From the NCBI GenBank assembly GCA_016350165.1, contig CP066225.1:62001-126000 (forward strand): a DNA stretch of 64,000 bases. Reading direction: 5' to 3'. Under the pieces are notes generated by a model, which was given only the letters and a program-made list of their open reading frames with translations, was not told where the DNA came from and did no database searches. Below, piece after piece: positions 51,896 through 61,164 of this stretch (positions within the stretch are counted from its first letter, which is position 1; every line of letters starts with the position of its first letter). Position numbers and translations under genes: made by a program. The stretch comes from Planctomycetota bacterium (GTDB lineage: Bacteria > Planctomycetota > Phycisphaerae > Phycisphaerales > Phycisphaeraceae).

Positions 51896-52630
51896 TTAGA
51901 GCGGACTTTGTTTGGGGAGGCCGGGCAGACGTGGATACTCTTTGGGGGTCGGACGATCTTTGATGACGGAAACAACGACGAGATTGTTGTCGAATGTTTC
52001 AGGGTATGCTTCAAAGATAAAAAGATCGCCGGCTCCGAGAATTGTAAGTGCCTCGGATGGTGCCGCGAGTTCTTGCTCGACAGATGGCCCCTTCATGGCG
52101 AGCATACGGCCACCAACTTGGAGGAGTGGGAGTGAGTATTCGAGGACTTCGGGGATCTTGCCAATGGCGCGTGATGTGGCGATGTCGTATTTGGCGCGAT
52201 GATCTTTGTCGTGGCCGATGGTTTCGGCGCGAGACTGAATGGACTGACAATTTTTTAGTTCGAGCGTTTCGATGACGGTTTTGTGGAAGGCGACTTTCTT
52301 GCCTGTAGCGTCGAGGAGTGTGAAGTTGAGGTCAGGACGAGCAATAGCAAGTGGGATACCAGGAAGACCGCCGCCTGAGCCGATGTCGATGATGCGTGAA
52401 CCTGCTTCGACGTTATCGAAGCCTGGGAGGAGGGTGAGTGAATCAATGATCATTCGTGACCAAGCAGCATCGCGATCGCGGATGGCTGTGAGATTCATAC
52501 GTGTATTTGCTTCCAAGAGCAGGTCGAGGAAATGTGCGAGCTTGAGTAATGTTGGCTCATCGACAGCAATCTCAAGGCGAGATAGGTCGTCACGTACGAA
52601 TTGTGGGATTGTGGGATTGGATTCAGTCAT
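51896..52630 (-). CDS. rsmG: 16S rRNA (guanine527-N7)-methyltransferase RsmG
   Basis: RsmG (GidB) methylates G527 of 16S rRNA. Start ATG 52630 gives 244 residues; longer frames extend into the next gene's tail. It has NLTAIRDRDAAWSRMIIDSL near 45 and the SAM-binding IIDIGSGGGLPGIPLAIARP near 74, with VAFHKTVIETL and the SRAIGKI motif following. The C-terminus ends in an extension (KEYPRLPGLPKQSPL). It is downstream of the secreted BNR-like gene, possibly co-transcribed, without a clear ribosome binding site. Confidence 0.92.
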   Translation of the reverse strand: MTESNPTIPQFVRDDLSRLEIAVDEPTLLKLAHFLDLLLEANTRMNLTAIRDRDAAWSRMIIDSLTLLPGFDNVEAGSRIIDIGSGGGLPGIPLAIARPDLNFTLLDATGKKVAFHKTVIETLELKNCQSIQSRAETIGHDKDHRAKYDIATSRAIGKIPEVLEYSLPLLQVGGRMLAMKGPSVEQELAAPSEALTILGAGDLFIFEAYPETFDNNLVVVSVIKDRPTPKEYPRLPGLPKQSPL

Positions 52631-52694
52631 GTGAGGGATTGTAAGGGAGGGTGAGGATGAAAGCGAACCGTGAGTATTTTGAGCTTGAATCTGC

Positions 52695-54125
52695 TTACTC
52701 GTATGCAATCTTGTAGAGAACGAGATTAGATGGAGCTGGGTATGGTGGGTCGCGTGGTTTATCACGGTTGCGGCCAAGCGTTTCCCAACGTAATACATAC
52801 TTCACATTTAGCTCACCACTATCTCCTTGATCGCTGGCCCAACGTACACCCATTTTCTGAAAGTCACTTTGTACGGACATTAATTCTTGCGGATACTTTT
52901 GGCCACGTATAAGTTTTCCAACGATTTCAAGGTCGTTATTAAGTAACCAACAGCCGGAGCCGTTCTTGCGATGACTGTATGTTAACTGAAGCAATTGACT
53001 GTCATTTTTCTCCATGCGTCCGATGTAGACTTCGCTGGAAATGCTACCACCGCCACTGAAATACCAACGATAATTCCAATCGGTTAGTTGTTTGATCTTC
53101 CATTGGTTGCCTTCAAAGCGAGCGGAGTATGCTTGTGTTTTGCCGCTCTTGTCGAACTTGTGATAAGTCAAAACAGCATTGTTATTCAGATCAAAACCCA
53201 CTTGCCCTGAGCCGTTGATGATTCCCCCCTTGACAGGGATTGGATCGACAATCACGCCTTTGGTTTTCAGTGTGATTGGCAAATTGATTGGTTTACCTGC
53301 TGCGGTTTCCCAGTTCACAAGATCTTTGCTGCGAGCGTAACTCAGATCGTGGTTGGTTGAACAATCGGATGTATCACGCCATACCCATGATGCGTGAAAA
53401 TAACCATCGGGACCTTTGATTGGGCCGAAAATGTAGGCGTTCATTTTGCCTTGACCATCTGCGAGTGGTTGATCAAGTAGGCGCTTCCATGTTTGGCTTT
53501 GGGTATCGTAGATGTTGTAAATTTCATTACCACTACCACTACTGCCATCACGGTAATGGTAAACAAGCTCTTCGTTTGGCCCGAAAACAAACTTGGGATA
53601 TGTACACATCAATTCGTTTGAGCCAACCATCGTATCGATCTGTTCGAACGATGAAATATCCCATGGCTTGCTTGATCGTAAATACGTCAGACGATTGCAG
53701 TGCATGTTTCCAGACAGATGAAGATAACCTTCAGCATCAAGTTCTAATGCGATGTAGTTATGACTATCCCAACCGAGAATCGTACTTGATTCAGCATCCC
53801 GATACTTGGGGGGACGATTCAGTTTTGACGGAATGATTGCGTGTTGGAATTGTTCATCACCAATCTTGCGCATTGCGATAACCATACGGCGATCTTTGTT
53901 GTAATAACCAACGAATTGTTTATTTCCAACGGTTTTCAATAAAAATCTTACAGGATGCCCAGCCCAAACCTGATCGATTAAAACACGTTCCTTAATAACA
54001 GGTTTGCGTTTTGATTCGTCTTTGATAACCATATTTGATCCCCCTGAATTAGCAGCCATAACAAAACCTGAAAAAACCATTGTTATGAATGCAAACACAA
54101 TCATCTTGCTAAACTTAATTACCAT
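52695..54125 (-). CDS. Secreted BNR/beta-propeller protein, possible polysaccharide lyase
   Basis: A 476-residue exported protein with signal peptide (FAFITMVFSGFVMAANS near 11-27) and BNR-type repeats (SYARSKDLVNW, QLTYSHRKNGSG). The sequence resembles the BNR_4 group that includes ulvan-lyase-like PL24/PL25 propellers: the pairs GNMHCNRLTYLRS (about 137) and YHYRDGSSGSGNEIYN (about 190) would be candidate catalytic His/Arg/Tyr segments. That match is from memory and tentative; a sialidase-like or simply binding propeller is possible. A planctomycete with algal polysaccharide use would fit. Confidence 0.75.
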   Translation of the reverse strand: MVIKFSKMIVFAFITMVFSGFVMAANSGGSNMVIKDESKRKPVIKERVLIDQVWAGHPVRFLLKTVGNKQFVGYYNKDRRMVIAMRKIGDEQFQHAIIPSKLNRPPKYRDAESSTILGWDSHNYIALELDAEGYLHLSGNMHCNRLTYLRSSKPWDISSFEQIDTMVGSNELMCTYPKFVFGPNEELVYHYRDGSSGSGNEIYNIYDTQSQTWKRLLDQPLADGQGKMNAYIFGPIKGPDGYFHASWVWRDTSDCSTNHDLSYARSKDLVNWETAAGKPINLPITLKTKGVIVDPIPVKGGIINGSGQVGFDLNNNAVLTYHKFDKSGKTQAYSARFEGNQWKIKQLTDWNYRWYFSGGGSISSEVYIGRMEKNDSQLLQLTYSHRKNGSGCWLLNNDLEIVGKLIRGQKYPQELMSVQSDFQKMGVRWASDQGDSGELNVKYVLRWETLGRNRDKPRDPPYPAPSNLVLYKIAYE

Positions 54126-54317
54126 ATACTCTCATACCCAATTGATGCCATCTAAAAGATACTGTTCTTGCTTTGACGATCTAAATTTACGTACACTCAA
54201 GATGAATCACAAGTGCTAATTCGGACATGTCGATGTAAATAGTCCGCCATGTTTGATTCGAAACACAATCTCTATGATTGTTTGTTAATTCGTCGCCTTA
54301 GGCATGTGAGCTACTGC

Positions 54318-54674
54318 CTATAAATCGGTGCCACAGAATGGGCAATAATGGATGACCTTATAGGCTGAACCACCATCGTGTATTGGCATTACATATTCAT
54401 CATCGAGCTTAATAATGATAAGATTTGGACAATCAAAAGGATCGGGATGCTGATCACATTTTTTTGTAACCTCATAGGCGATACATAGACATGGAAAATT
54501 TTCTGGCTTGTGACCTAATCTAATAATTTGCTGACGTGTACCCCAATCGGAGCACTCTTTGCAATCCATGCCATGCTCTTCCCATTCTTAAAATTCGTCT
54601 GTTTGCCAAACTTCATTAGGGATTGGGTAATCGGTATTTGCTTCGTATAAACGTAGGTACTCTTCGCAATTCAT
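54318..54674 (-). pseudogene. Zinc-ribbon small protein interrupted by an in-frame stop
   Basis: From ATG 54674 the frame reads 28 residues (MNCEEYLRLYEANT ... EVWQTDEF), then TAA at 54588-54590, then continues in the same frame for 6 residues and the internal ATG 54569, giving 83 more residues. The later part is a zinc-binding protein resembling the DUF6980 group (MDCKECSDWG, HPDPFDCPNLI, MPIHDGGSAY, CPFCGTDL). The join DEF-stop-EWEEHG reads as one domain, so the stop is probably a nonsense mutation; alternatively the shorter product from ATG 54569 is made. Function unknown. It lies between the lyase-like gene and rodA. Confidence 0.65.
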
Positions 54675-54715
54675 TGTCGATCACCTATCAATTAATCTGG
54701 ATACATAGAACTAAC

Positions 54716-55915
54716 TTACTGATAGATCGCGTCAGCATTGTCGTACTCGAAAGATGGGCGAGCAAGAATCGCATTAGGCCGAACTGCAAAGTTCATGACA
54801 AGACCCGTGATGATAAATAGGGAGAGTAGTGATGAGCCGCCGTAGGAGATGAATGGCAATGTGATACCCGTGATGGGAAGAAGACCGAGATGCATACCAA
54901 TATTGACGAAGGATTGCGTAAAGATCATCGCTGCAAAACCGACACACGATAGGCGCACAAATGGGTCTTTGGATCGTGCTGCAACAAGCAGTGCGGAGGT
55001 TATAAAAATAAAATACAAAGCAATCACAGAGAAGGCGCCGCTGATTCCCCAACGATTAACAACGACAGCAAAGATCATATCATTATGAGCTTCGGGGAGA
55101 CCTGAGTAACTGATGATGGTTTGAGAATTTTCTTTACCATAACCACTCATGCCACCAGCTGAGATCAAACGCATTGCTGTCGCTTGCTGAAAACCATCTG
55201 CATTTGCTGTACGATCATCACCTTGTGCAAGTGAAAATACAGAACGAATACGATCCTGTTGGTGTGGCTTGAGTAATTGTAAATTATCTGGTGCAAAGAG
55301 AGTCACAACGATGACTAATGCAATAGCAAAAACACCCAACGCGACGAGTGACAACAGATGACGTAATTTTGCTCCTGCAGCAACTAGAACAGCAAAAAGG
55401 GTTGGTGCAAAGAGAAGTGCTGTTCCAAGGTCTGGTTGTTTAAGGATCAGCAGCAGTGGCACGAACATCAAGATAAACGGCACAAACAGCCCCAAGAACG
55501 TTCTGTATGAATCGCGATAACGCAAATAACGAGCAAGACCGAGTACGAAGAATATTTTGACAAATTCAGCCGGCTGCAGGTTCATGCCGGGCAACGTGAT
55601 CCATGACCTTGCGCCGTTGATGGGGCGCACCATCGGTACGCCTGGTACAAGTAGATACACCAGACTAATCAATGATAAGATCAGCAGCGGATAGGTCATG
55701 TGCCCGATCCAACGTGGATGCGGAATCATCACCACCAACATTGCAACCACAGCAACAGGAAGCCACATTTTGACTTGCGTCTCACCATAGCCTGCTTCAA
55801 CTGTACCGATCGCCAATGAACCGAAGATCGTCAACATCACTGCAGCAAAAAGCGTGAACCATGCAATCGATGGTTTTAACAATGCACGTAAATTATCGAA
55901 CAGTGCGTCAGTCAA
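54716..55915 (-). CDS. rodA: Rod shape-determining SEDS glycosyltransferase RodA
   Basis: A 399-residue, about ten-span membrane protein of the SEDS family that polymerises peptidoglycan with PBP2. It shows the conserved LKQPDLGTALLF near 158, ISAGGMSGYG near 251, GLPEAHNDMIFAV near 271 and GITLPFISYGGSSLLS near 353. The ATG overlaps the pbp2 stop by 4 bases (55912-55915), coupling the two. Peptidoglycan genes of this kind fit current knowledge of planctomycetes. Confidence 0.95.
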   Translation of the reverse strand: MTDALFDNLRALLKPSIAWFTLFAAVMLTIFGSLAIGTVEAGYGETQVKMWLPVAVVAMLVVMIPHPRWIGHMTYPLLILSLISLVYLLVPGVPMVRPINGARSWITLPGMNLQPAEFVKIFFVLGLARYLRYRDSYRTFLGLFVPFILMFVPLLLILKQPDLGTALLFAPTLFAVLVAAGAKLRHLLSLVALGVFAIALVIVVTLFAPDNLQLLKPHQQDRIRSVFSLAQGDDRTANADGFQQATAMRLISAGGMSGYGKENSQTIISYSGLPEAHNDMIFAVVVNRWGISGAFSVIALYFIFITSALLVAARSKDPFVRLSCVGFAAMIFTQSFVNIGMHLGLLPITGITLPFISYGGSSLLSLFIITGLVMNFAVRPNAILARPSFEYDNADAIYQ

Positions 55916-58287
55916 CGAACATCCCCCTCATTTTCGCCGCCAAGATAGCCTTCTGCTTTCATCGCATGAATGACCTGATTAACGATTGGCCCTGATGCAG
56001 CACGACCTGAGCCGCCGTAATCGACAACAGACAATACAACATATTTGTAGTGCTTATCTTTTTTGCGTTTGACCAGTGCAATAAACCAACCGTGATCACC
56101 ATCTTTGAGAATCTTGCCGTAGGAATCGACATCTCCCTTGTCATCGTAGTAGATGAATTTTTGAGCTGCAGCATCAGCTGTACCAGTTTTACCAACGATA
56201 TCAAGATCAGGATGATTAAAAATCAGTTCCTTGGATTTGTCCGCATACTTCAAAAAACGACCACCACCATCACGCTCAGTCGTAACATGTTTCAAACCTT
56301 CCAATGCAATCATCACACCTGCTTGATTCAATCCGATGTTGCGCGTCACTTGTTTATTATCAAGTCGATCTTCCGGTTTCACAAAGGTTGGCGAAATATA
56401 TTCACCCCCACGCGCCAACGTTGCATACGCAGCTGCAGCTTGTATTGGCGTCCACGTCATCGGGCCCTGCCCAATCCCCATATTGATCGCAGTCCCCGTC
56501 ACGTACTGATCTTTACGTGGTAAATCACCTTTACTTTCACCAGTGATCAAAGAGTTGGGACGTGAGCCGATTCCAAATTTCTTGTACCACTTAACAAGAT
56601 TCTCAACCCCCATGCGTTTACCCAACGTATAGAAGAAGATGTTGCAAGACACACCAATCGCTTTACTACCATTAATCGATTCGTGCTTGCTCATAAACAT
56701 CTTATGAATCCAGCAACGAAATCGAGTCGGCGTCTTCGGATCAAAAACGCCGCCACAATAAATCATCTCGCCCGTACTCACCTGACCTTCAGTTACCGCA
56801 GAAGCATAAAGCAACGGCTTCACTGTTGAGCCCGGCTGATAGTGTAGAAATGCTGGCCTAAACCACATCGGGCGATTGACTTGATCCTGCACCAATTTCT
56901 TACGAGTCTTCGGATCACGATACTGTTTCAGTGTGTAGTTGGGTGCAGATACTGCAGCAAGTATTTCTGAGGTTTCAACATCAAGAACAACAACTGACCC
57001 TGCAAACGGCAAATTCTGCACCTCATTCGCATGCCATAACTGTGGCTTAAAGAAACCATACTCTTTCGATAGCAAGGCTTGTATACGTCCCTGCAAAAAG
57101 ATATCAATCGTCAGATTTACATCTTCACCACGAATCGGATCAACAGTCTCAATGACCTCACCCAACTTTTTCGTCTGAAAGCCACGCCATCCGCGTAACT
57201 TATCTTCCATCGTCGATTCAATACCCCAAAAACCTATCAAATCATTTGAGCGATAACCTTTGAGATCAACGTTGCCATCTTTATCACGATAAGGTTTACG
57301 CCTGGTTCCCTCGCCATAATCTTCAGCATAGACATCACGCATGATGCCCAGTATCGGTAAACCAACGCCACCTACCTCTACTTCTTGCACTTGATTAGAC
57401 CGAATTGGCTTAGGTAACGTCGATCGATCCATCGGCACGAGTTGTTCTTCAAACTTGTATACTCGTTGGCGTGGCCGCTGTATCTCAACACCTGACCATA
57501 CACTCAGCACTTCATAAATACCTCGCTTCTCAATCAGATCATCTGACTTCTTACTGCGAGCATATTTGTATTCAAGCCACGCATTTTCAGCTTCAGTGCG
57601 TAGCTCTTGAATTTTTCTCTGCATGTCCTTGTTGATATCACGGAATACGATGTGTTTGAACTTATCGCTTTCTTCAGCAATCGTGAACTCAGCCTCACGC
57701 CAATTCAGTTCCTCACCCCACAGCTCCTCAAGTCGCCGTTCTTTCCAATACACATTCAAAGACGACTGCCGCTGCACCTTCTTCAGGATTTCCTGCTTGC
57801 GTTCCTGAACTATCTCATTATCTACCCCAGCCAAATCAGTCAGGTTGTACCAGAACAAACTCTGCAGGTTATTGAACTCCGCAAGCTTCTCGTTATAGAG
57901 TTCAAACTCCTCAGCTTTCGTGAAATACTTCCCTGCTGGATTCGCGACATATCGAATGTGAAACTTTGTCGCAAACTGAGCATTCTTAATCGCCCAGTCT
58001 TCTGTAATCAGCTCAAATGAAATCGCAACGTCATACCCACCGATATCCTTCGCAAGTACCAAACCATTTCGGTCAAAAATTCTCCCTCTGACCGTAGGCG
58101 TGACTTTGGTGACTTCAAGCGACTTTGCGCAATCCAGTACTGCCTGATTCTTGGATTCTCCACTGGCCAGCATCGCTGTCCTAGCCAGCAGCAACATAAA
58201 AACAGCACAAGCGACAACGCCCAGCAATAACAGCCGTCGATGAAACATACTCGGTATCATCTGGCGCAGTGTGCGACGCATGCGCAT
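55912..58287 (-). CDS. mrdA: Penicillin-binding protein 2 (elongation transpeptidase)
   Basis: A membrane-anchored transpeptidase that works with RodA. It has a single N-terminal helix (HRRLLLLGVVACAVFMLLLA), the GRIFDRNGLVLA dimerisation motif, and the catalytic motifs SxxK in PGSTVKP near residue 484, SCNIFFYTLG near 540 and GKTGTAD near 697. At 791 residues it is longer than E. coli PBP2 (633). The extra part is a charged coiled-coil-like insert at about 105-270 (for example KKVQRQSSLNVYWKERRLEE) between the N-terminal motif and the transpeptidase domain. It starts at ATG 58287 or 58281. Confidence 0.93.
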   Translation of the reverse strand: MRMRRTLRQMIPSMFHRRLLLLGVVACAVFMLLLARTAMLASGESKNQAVLDCAKSLEVTKVTPTVRGRIFDRNGLVLAKDIGGYDVAISFELITEDWAIKNAQFATKFHIRYVANPAGKYFTKAEEFELYNEKLAEFNNLQSLFWYNLTDLAGVDNEIVQERKQEILKKVQRQSSLNVYWKERRLEELWGEELNWREAEFTIAEESDKFKHIVFRDINKDMQRKIQELRTEAENAWLEYKYARSKKSDDLIEKRGIYEVLSVWSGVEIQRPRQRVYKFEEQLVPMDRSTLPKPIRSNQVQEVEVGGVGLPILGIMRDVYAEDYGEGTRRKPYRDKDGNVDLKGYRSNDLIGFWGIESTMEDKLRGWRGFQTKKLGEVIETVDPIRGEDVNLTIDIFLQGRIQALLSKEYGFFKPQLWHANEVQNLPFAGSVVVLDVETSEILAAVSAPNYTLKQYRDPKTRKKLVQDQVNRPMWFRPAFLHYQPGSTVKPLLYASAVTEGQVSTGEMIYCGGVFDPKTPTRFRCWIHKMFMSKHESINGSKAIGVSCNIFFYTLGKRMGVENLVKWYKKFGIGSRPNSLITGESKGDLPRKDQYVTGTAINMGIGQGPMTWTPIQAAAAYATLARGGEYISPTFVKPEDRLDNKQVTRNIGLNQAGVMIALEGLKHVTTERDGGGRFLKYADKSKELIFNHPDLDIVGKTGTADAAAQKFIYYDDKGDVDSYGKILKDGDHGWFIALVKRKKDKHYKYVVLSVVDYGGSGRAASGPIVNQVIHAMKAEGYLGGENEGDVR

Positions 58288-58555
58288 GCTCCACAAATTG
58301 TGCTCAAATCATCCTGCCCCACCATGTGAGGACGCCCGTTGCAACGATGGACATACATCAGAAATAAACCCAAATCGCAACTTATCTATTGTCTGGTTAT
58401 CGGTCAGAAGATCAACTTCACTGCAGTTTGGTGGAAAGGTATATCGAGAGTTTGTCACCACCTCAGCCTCCCCGTTCCATCAGCGCACCAAAAGCAATGA
58501 AAAGCTTTGCAAAATCAGCTTTCTTCCATCAATGACAATTCAATTCTTGCAGTAT

Positions 58556-58963
58556 TTAGTGGCCCTTCGCGACCGCAACACGTGCTCGTGCTCGCTGAAC
58601 AGCTTTATCGTGCTGTTCCTTCTCAACACCTGTCTTCGCTTCAGCTGAGATCAGATCTTCAAGCTGCTTCTCAGCTTCATTCGCACGAATGTCAGCTGCT
58701 GGGCATGCTTCATCTGTAATGATCGACAACACATCATCTTTCATCTGCACGAAGCCACCGCCGACGAAATATGACTCAGATGATCCATCCGCAAGATCAA
58801 GGCGAAGATGGCCGTAACCAAGCTTCACCAGCATCGGAGCACAAAGATGCTCCACACCAATTTGGCCGTCATGAGCTGGAATCGATGCATAGACGATCTT
58901 CTCATCAAGCACCTGTGCGCCAGGCGTGACCAATGAACATTGAAAGGTTGCTGTTGATGGCAT
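58556..58963 (-). CDS. atpC: ATP synthase F1 epsilon subunit
   Basis: A 135-residue epsilon subunit: FQCSLVTPGAQVLDEKIVYASIPAHDGQIGV is the beta-sandwich start, with LVKLGYGHLRL following and a C-terminal helical hairpin (ANEAEKQLEDLISAEAKTG ... AVQRARARVAVAK). In most bacteria atpC directly follows atpD, but here the upstream gene is a SulP transporter, so it is detached from the rest of the operon. The ORF lies between pbp2 and sulP. Confidence 0.92.
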   Translation of the reverse strand: MPSTATFQCSLVTPGAQVLDEKIVYASIPAHDGQIGVEHLCAPMLVKLGYGHLRLDLADGSSESYFVGGGFVQMKDDVLSIITDEACPAADIRANEAEKQLEDLISAEAKTGVEKEQHDKAVQRARARVAVAKGH

Positions 58964-59113
58964 GGATGAATCTCCGTGTTCTTAAATTCAAACGTGAGTC
59001 GTATGATATCTTCATTAGTGCCAACGGTCTAGATCAGCTTCACACCCCGCCTATCTCCCCCTCATCGGCGATCATCAGATACCGCTATCGTCTTAATTAC
59101 TCACGCTCATCAC

Positions 59114-60937
59114 TCAGATGTTATAGCTCCACTTCCCATACCCAGCATCCGCTGTAACCAGCCCCTCCTCACTACCTATTTCAATCAGTTCCCTCGCATG
59201 ACGCATTGCCATGTGAGACGCATTGAACGTTTGATTCGAAGCCTTGAACACATTCTCCTCGCCCACCAGCTTCACCAGACCATACCCTTTCATCGTCTGA
59301 TAGATCCCAGGTTGCACGCCAGTAAACAGGACATGCTTACCTTGCCTATGCATATCAGTCACAAACTGCTCAATCACATTCATCGCCGACGAATCAATCG
59401 AGTGTGTCCGCTTGATCCTTAAAACCAAAACCTTCGCTGCCGACCGACCCATCTCACCCAATCTCACGTGCAATTCATCTGCCAACGCAAAATATAGATC
59501 ACCATCCAGCTGCATGAACACAATATCTTTACTGGATGGATCATCTTCGTAAGGCCGCTCATGAAACTGATCCGTATCCGGGTGATGAATAATCTCATGC
59601 ATTCGAAGCTGAGCAGTTGTTCTCAGGTACAAAGCAATATTAATCCCCACACCCACAAACACCGCATACGCCAAAGGCAGGAACAGTGTCGCAAGGAACG
59701 TTGCAATGAACACCATGAAATCAAATTTATTCGCCCGATACACCTTCGCCACAAACTTGAAGTCAATCAATCCGTAAGCCACAACAAACAACACCGCTGC
59801 AATCGCCGTCTTCGGAATATAAGGAACCACATCCTTAATCAGCAGAACAATCAAAAGCACAAATACCGCATTTGCCAAACCTGAAAAACAAGTCTTTGCA
59901 CCTGAAAACTCGTTCAATGCTGAACGGGAAAATGAGCCTGAACCCGGAATACACATAAAGAAAGATGAGATCAGATTAATCACACCCTGTGAAAACAATT
60001 CGTCATTAGCCGAGATTGTCCCACCACGTTTCGCAGTGATCGCGCGGCCAATCGAATACGCTTCAAGCATCCCCAACAATGCAAGAGCCGTCGCACCAAC
60101 AATCAACTGGTCAAACACATGCAGATCAATATGAGGTACGAGCACTCCAGGCAACGCAGCTTCAATTGGCGCAAACAGCGTCAAATGCTCGTCATGCGTT
60201 AACCCCAATACAAACACAACCCCCGCGCTCGCAAGCACTGCAATCAATGGACCCGGTATCAGTTTCGATAACTTCCTCGAACCGATCACCACCGCCAATG
60301 CAAAGCCACCAATAAATATTGCAGGCATCGAAATACCTTCCGCGATATGTGGCAACATCCGCTGCACAATCCCCACAATCCCCGGCCACGTCCCTTCAAT
60401 CCTCGGTGCATCAAACCCAAAGAAATTTGAAATCTGACCCGCTGCAATCAACATTGCCGCACCAGCAGTAAAACCAATAATCACAGGCGTCGACACAAAC
60501 TTCACAAGCTGCCCCAACCTCACCTCGGACATCAGAATCTGCACCACACCTTTAATCAACGTCAATGCCAACACCAGAGACAAGAACATCTCAGGATTAC
60601 CCGGTGCAACCAATGCACTCACAATCGAAGCCGTCAACAGCGACTGTGTATTAATCGGCCCTGGTGACAACAATGGATGTGCGCCAAACACCGTACCCAC
60701 AATGCACTGAATAATGATCGTATACAAACCATACTGCGCAGGCACACCAGCGATCAGCGCATACGCCATCGCCTGAGGCACCGCAACAAATGAAACCGTC
60801 AGCCCCGCCATCGAATCTGCACGCAATGACGCCATGTCATAACTACGAGCCGTCTGCTGCAGACGAACCAACGGCATTACAAATGGAGAAACGATCGAAC
60901 CTACGACACTACGCGTTGTGATAGAACTATTTGGCAT
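59114..60937 (-). CDS. SulP-family anion transporter with STAS domain
   Basis: A 607-residue SLC26/SulP transporter of sulfate, bicarbonate or other anions. It has an N-terminal SulP signature (AGLTVSFVAVPQAMAYALIAGVPAQYGLYT near 45), a long series of membrane helices to about residue 440, and a C-terminal STAS domain (DIVFMQLDGDLYFALADELHV ... RTHSIDSSAMNVIEQF). ATG 60937 is used; the GTG 13 codons upstream is possible. The substrate cannot be read from sequence. Bicarbonate or sulfate are the usual possibilities. Confidence 0.92.
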   Translation of the reverse strand: MPNSSITTRSVVGSIVSPFVMPLVRLQQTARSYDMASLRADSMAGLTVSFVAVPQAMAYALIAGVPAQYGLYTIIIQCIVGTVFGAHPLLSPGPINTQSLLTASIVSALVAPGNPEMFLSLVLALTLIKGVVQILMSEVRLGQLVKFVSTPVIIGFTAGAAMLIAAGQISNFFGFDAPRIEGTWPGIVGIVQRMLPHIAEGISMPAIFIGGFALAVVIGSRKLSKLIPGPLIAVLASAGVVFVLGLTHDEHLTLFAPIEAALPGVLVPHIDLHVFDQLIVGATALALLGMLEAYSIGRAITAKRGGTISANDELFSQGVINLISSFFMCIPGSGSFSRSALNEFSGAKTCFSGLANAVFVLLIVLLIKDVVPYIPKTAIAAVLFVVAYGLIDFKFVAKVYRANKFDFMVFIATFLATLFLPLAYAVFVGVGINIALYLRTTAQLRMHEIIHHPDTDQFHERPYEDDPSSKDIVFMQLDGDLYFALADELHVRLGEMGRSAAKVLVLRIKRTHSIDSSAMNVIEQFVTDMHRQGKHVLFTGVQPGIYQTMKGYGLVKLVGEENVFKASNQTFNASHMAMRHARELIEIGSEEGLVTADAGYGKWSYNI

Positions 60938-61164
60938 GATTAAAACTAATTTGTTAAACACATGACACAGGAACACACAGCATCACAACACGACAAAATT
61001 TCACGTAAAAATAGCGATGCTGATATGACAACATCGCCAGTCTAGCGTAATTCTATTTGAAATAAAAGAAATCCCCAGTTAACGAAAACTCATCATCCCT
61101 TTTCTGAATAAATAGCCATATTCCACTATTCGGAGCGTTCCGTTTTAGCCACTACGATTCAAGC

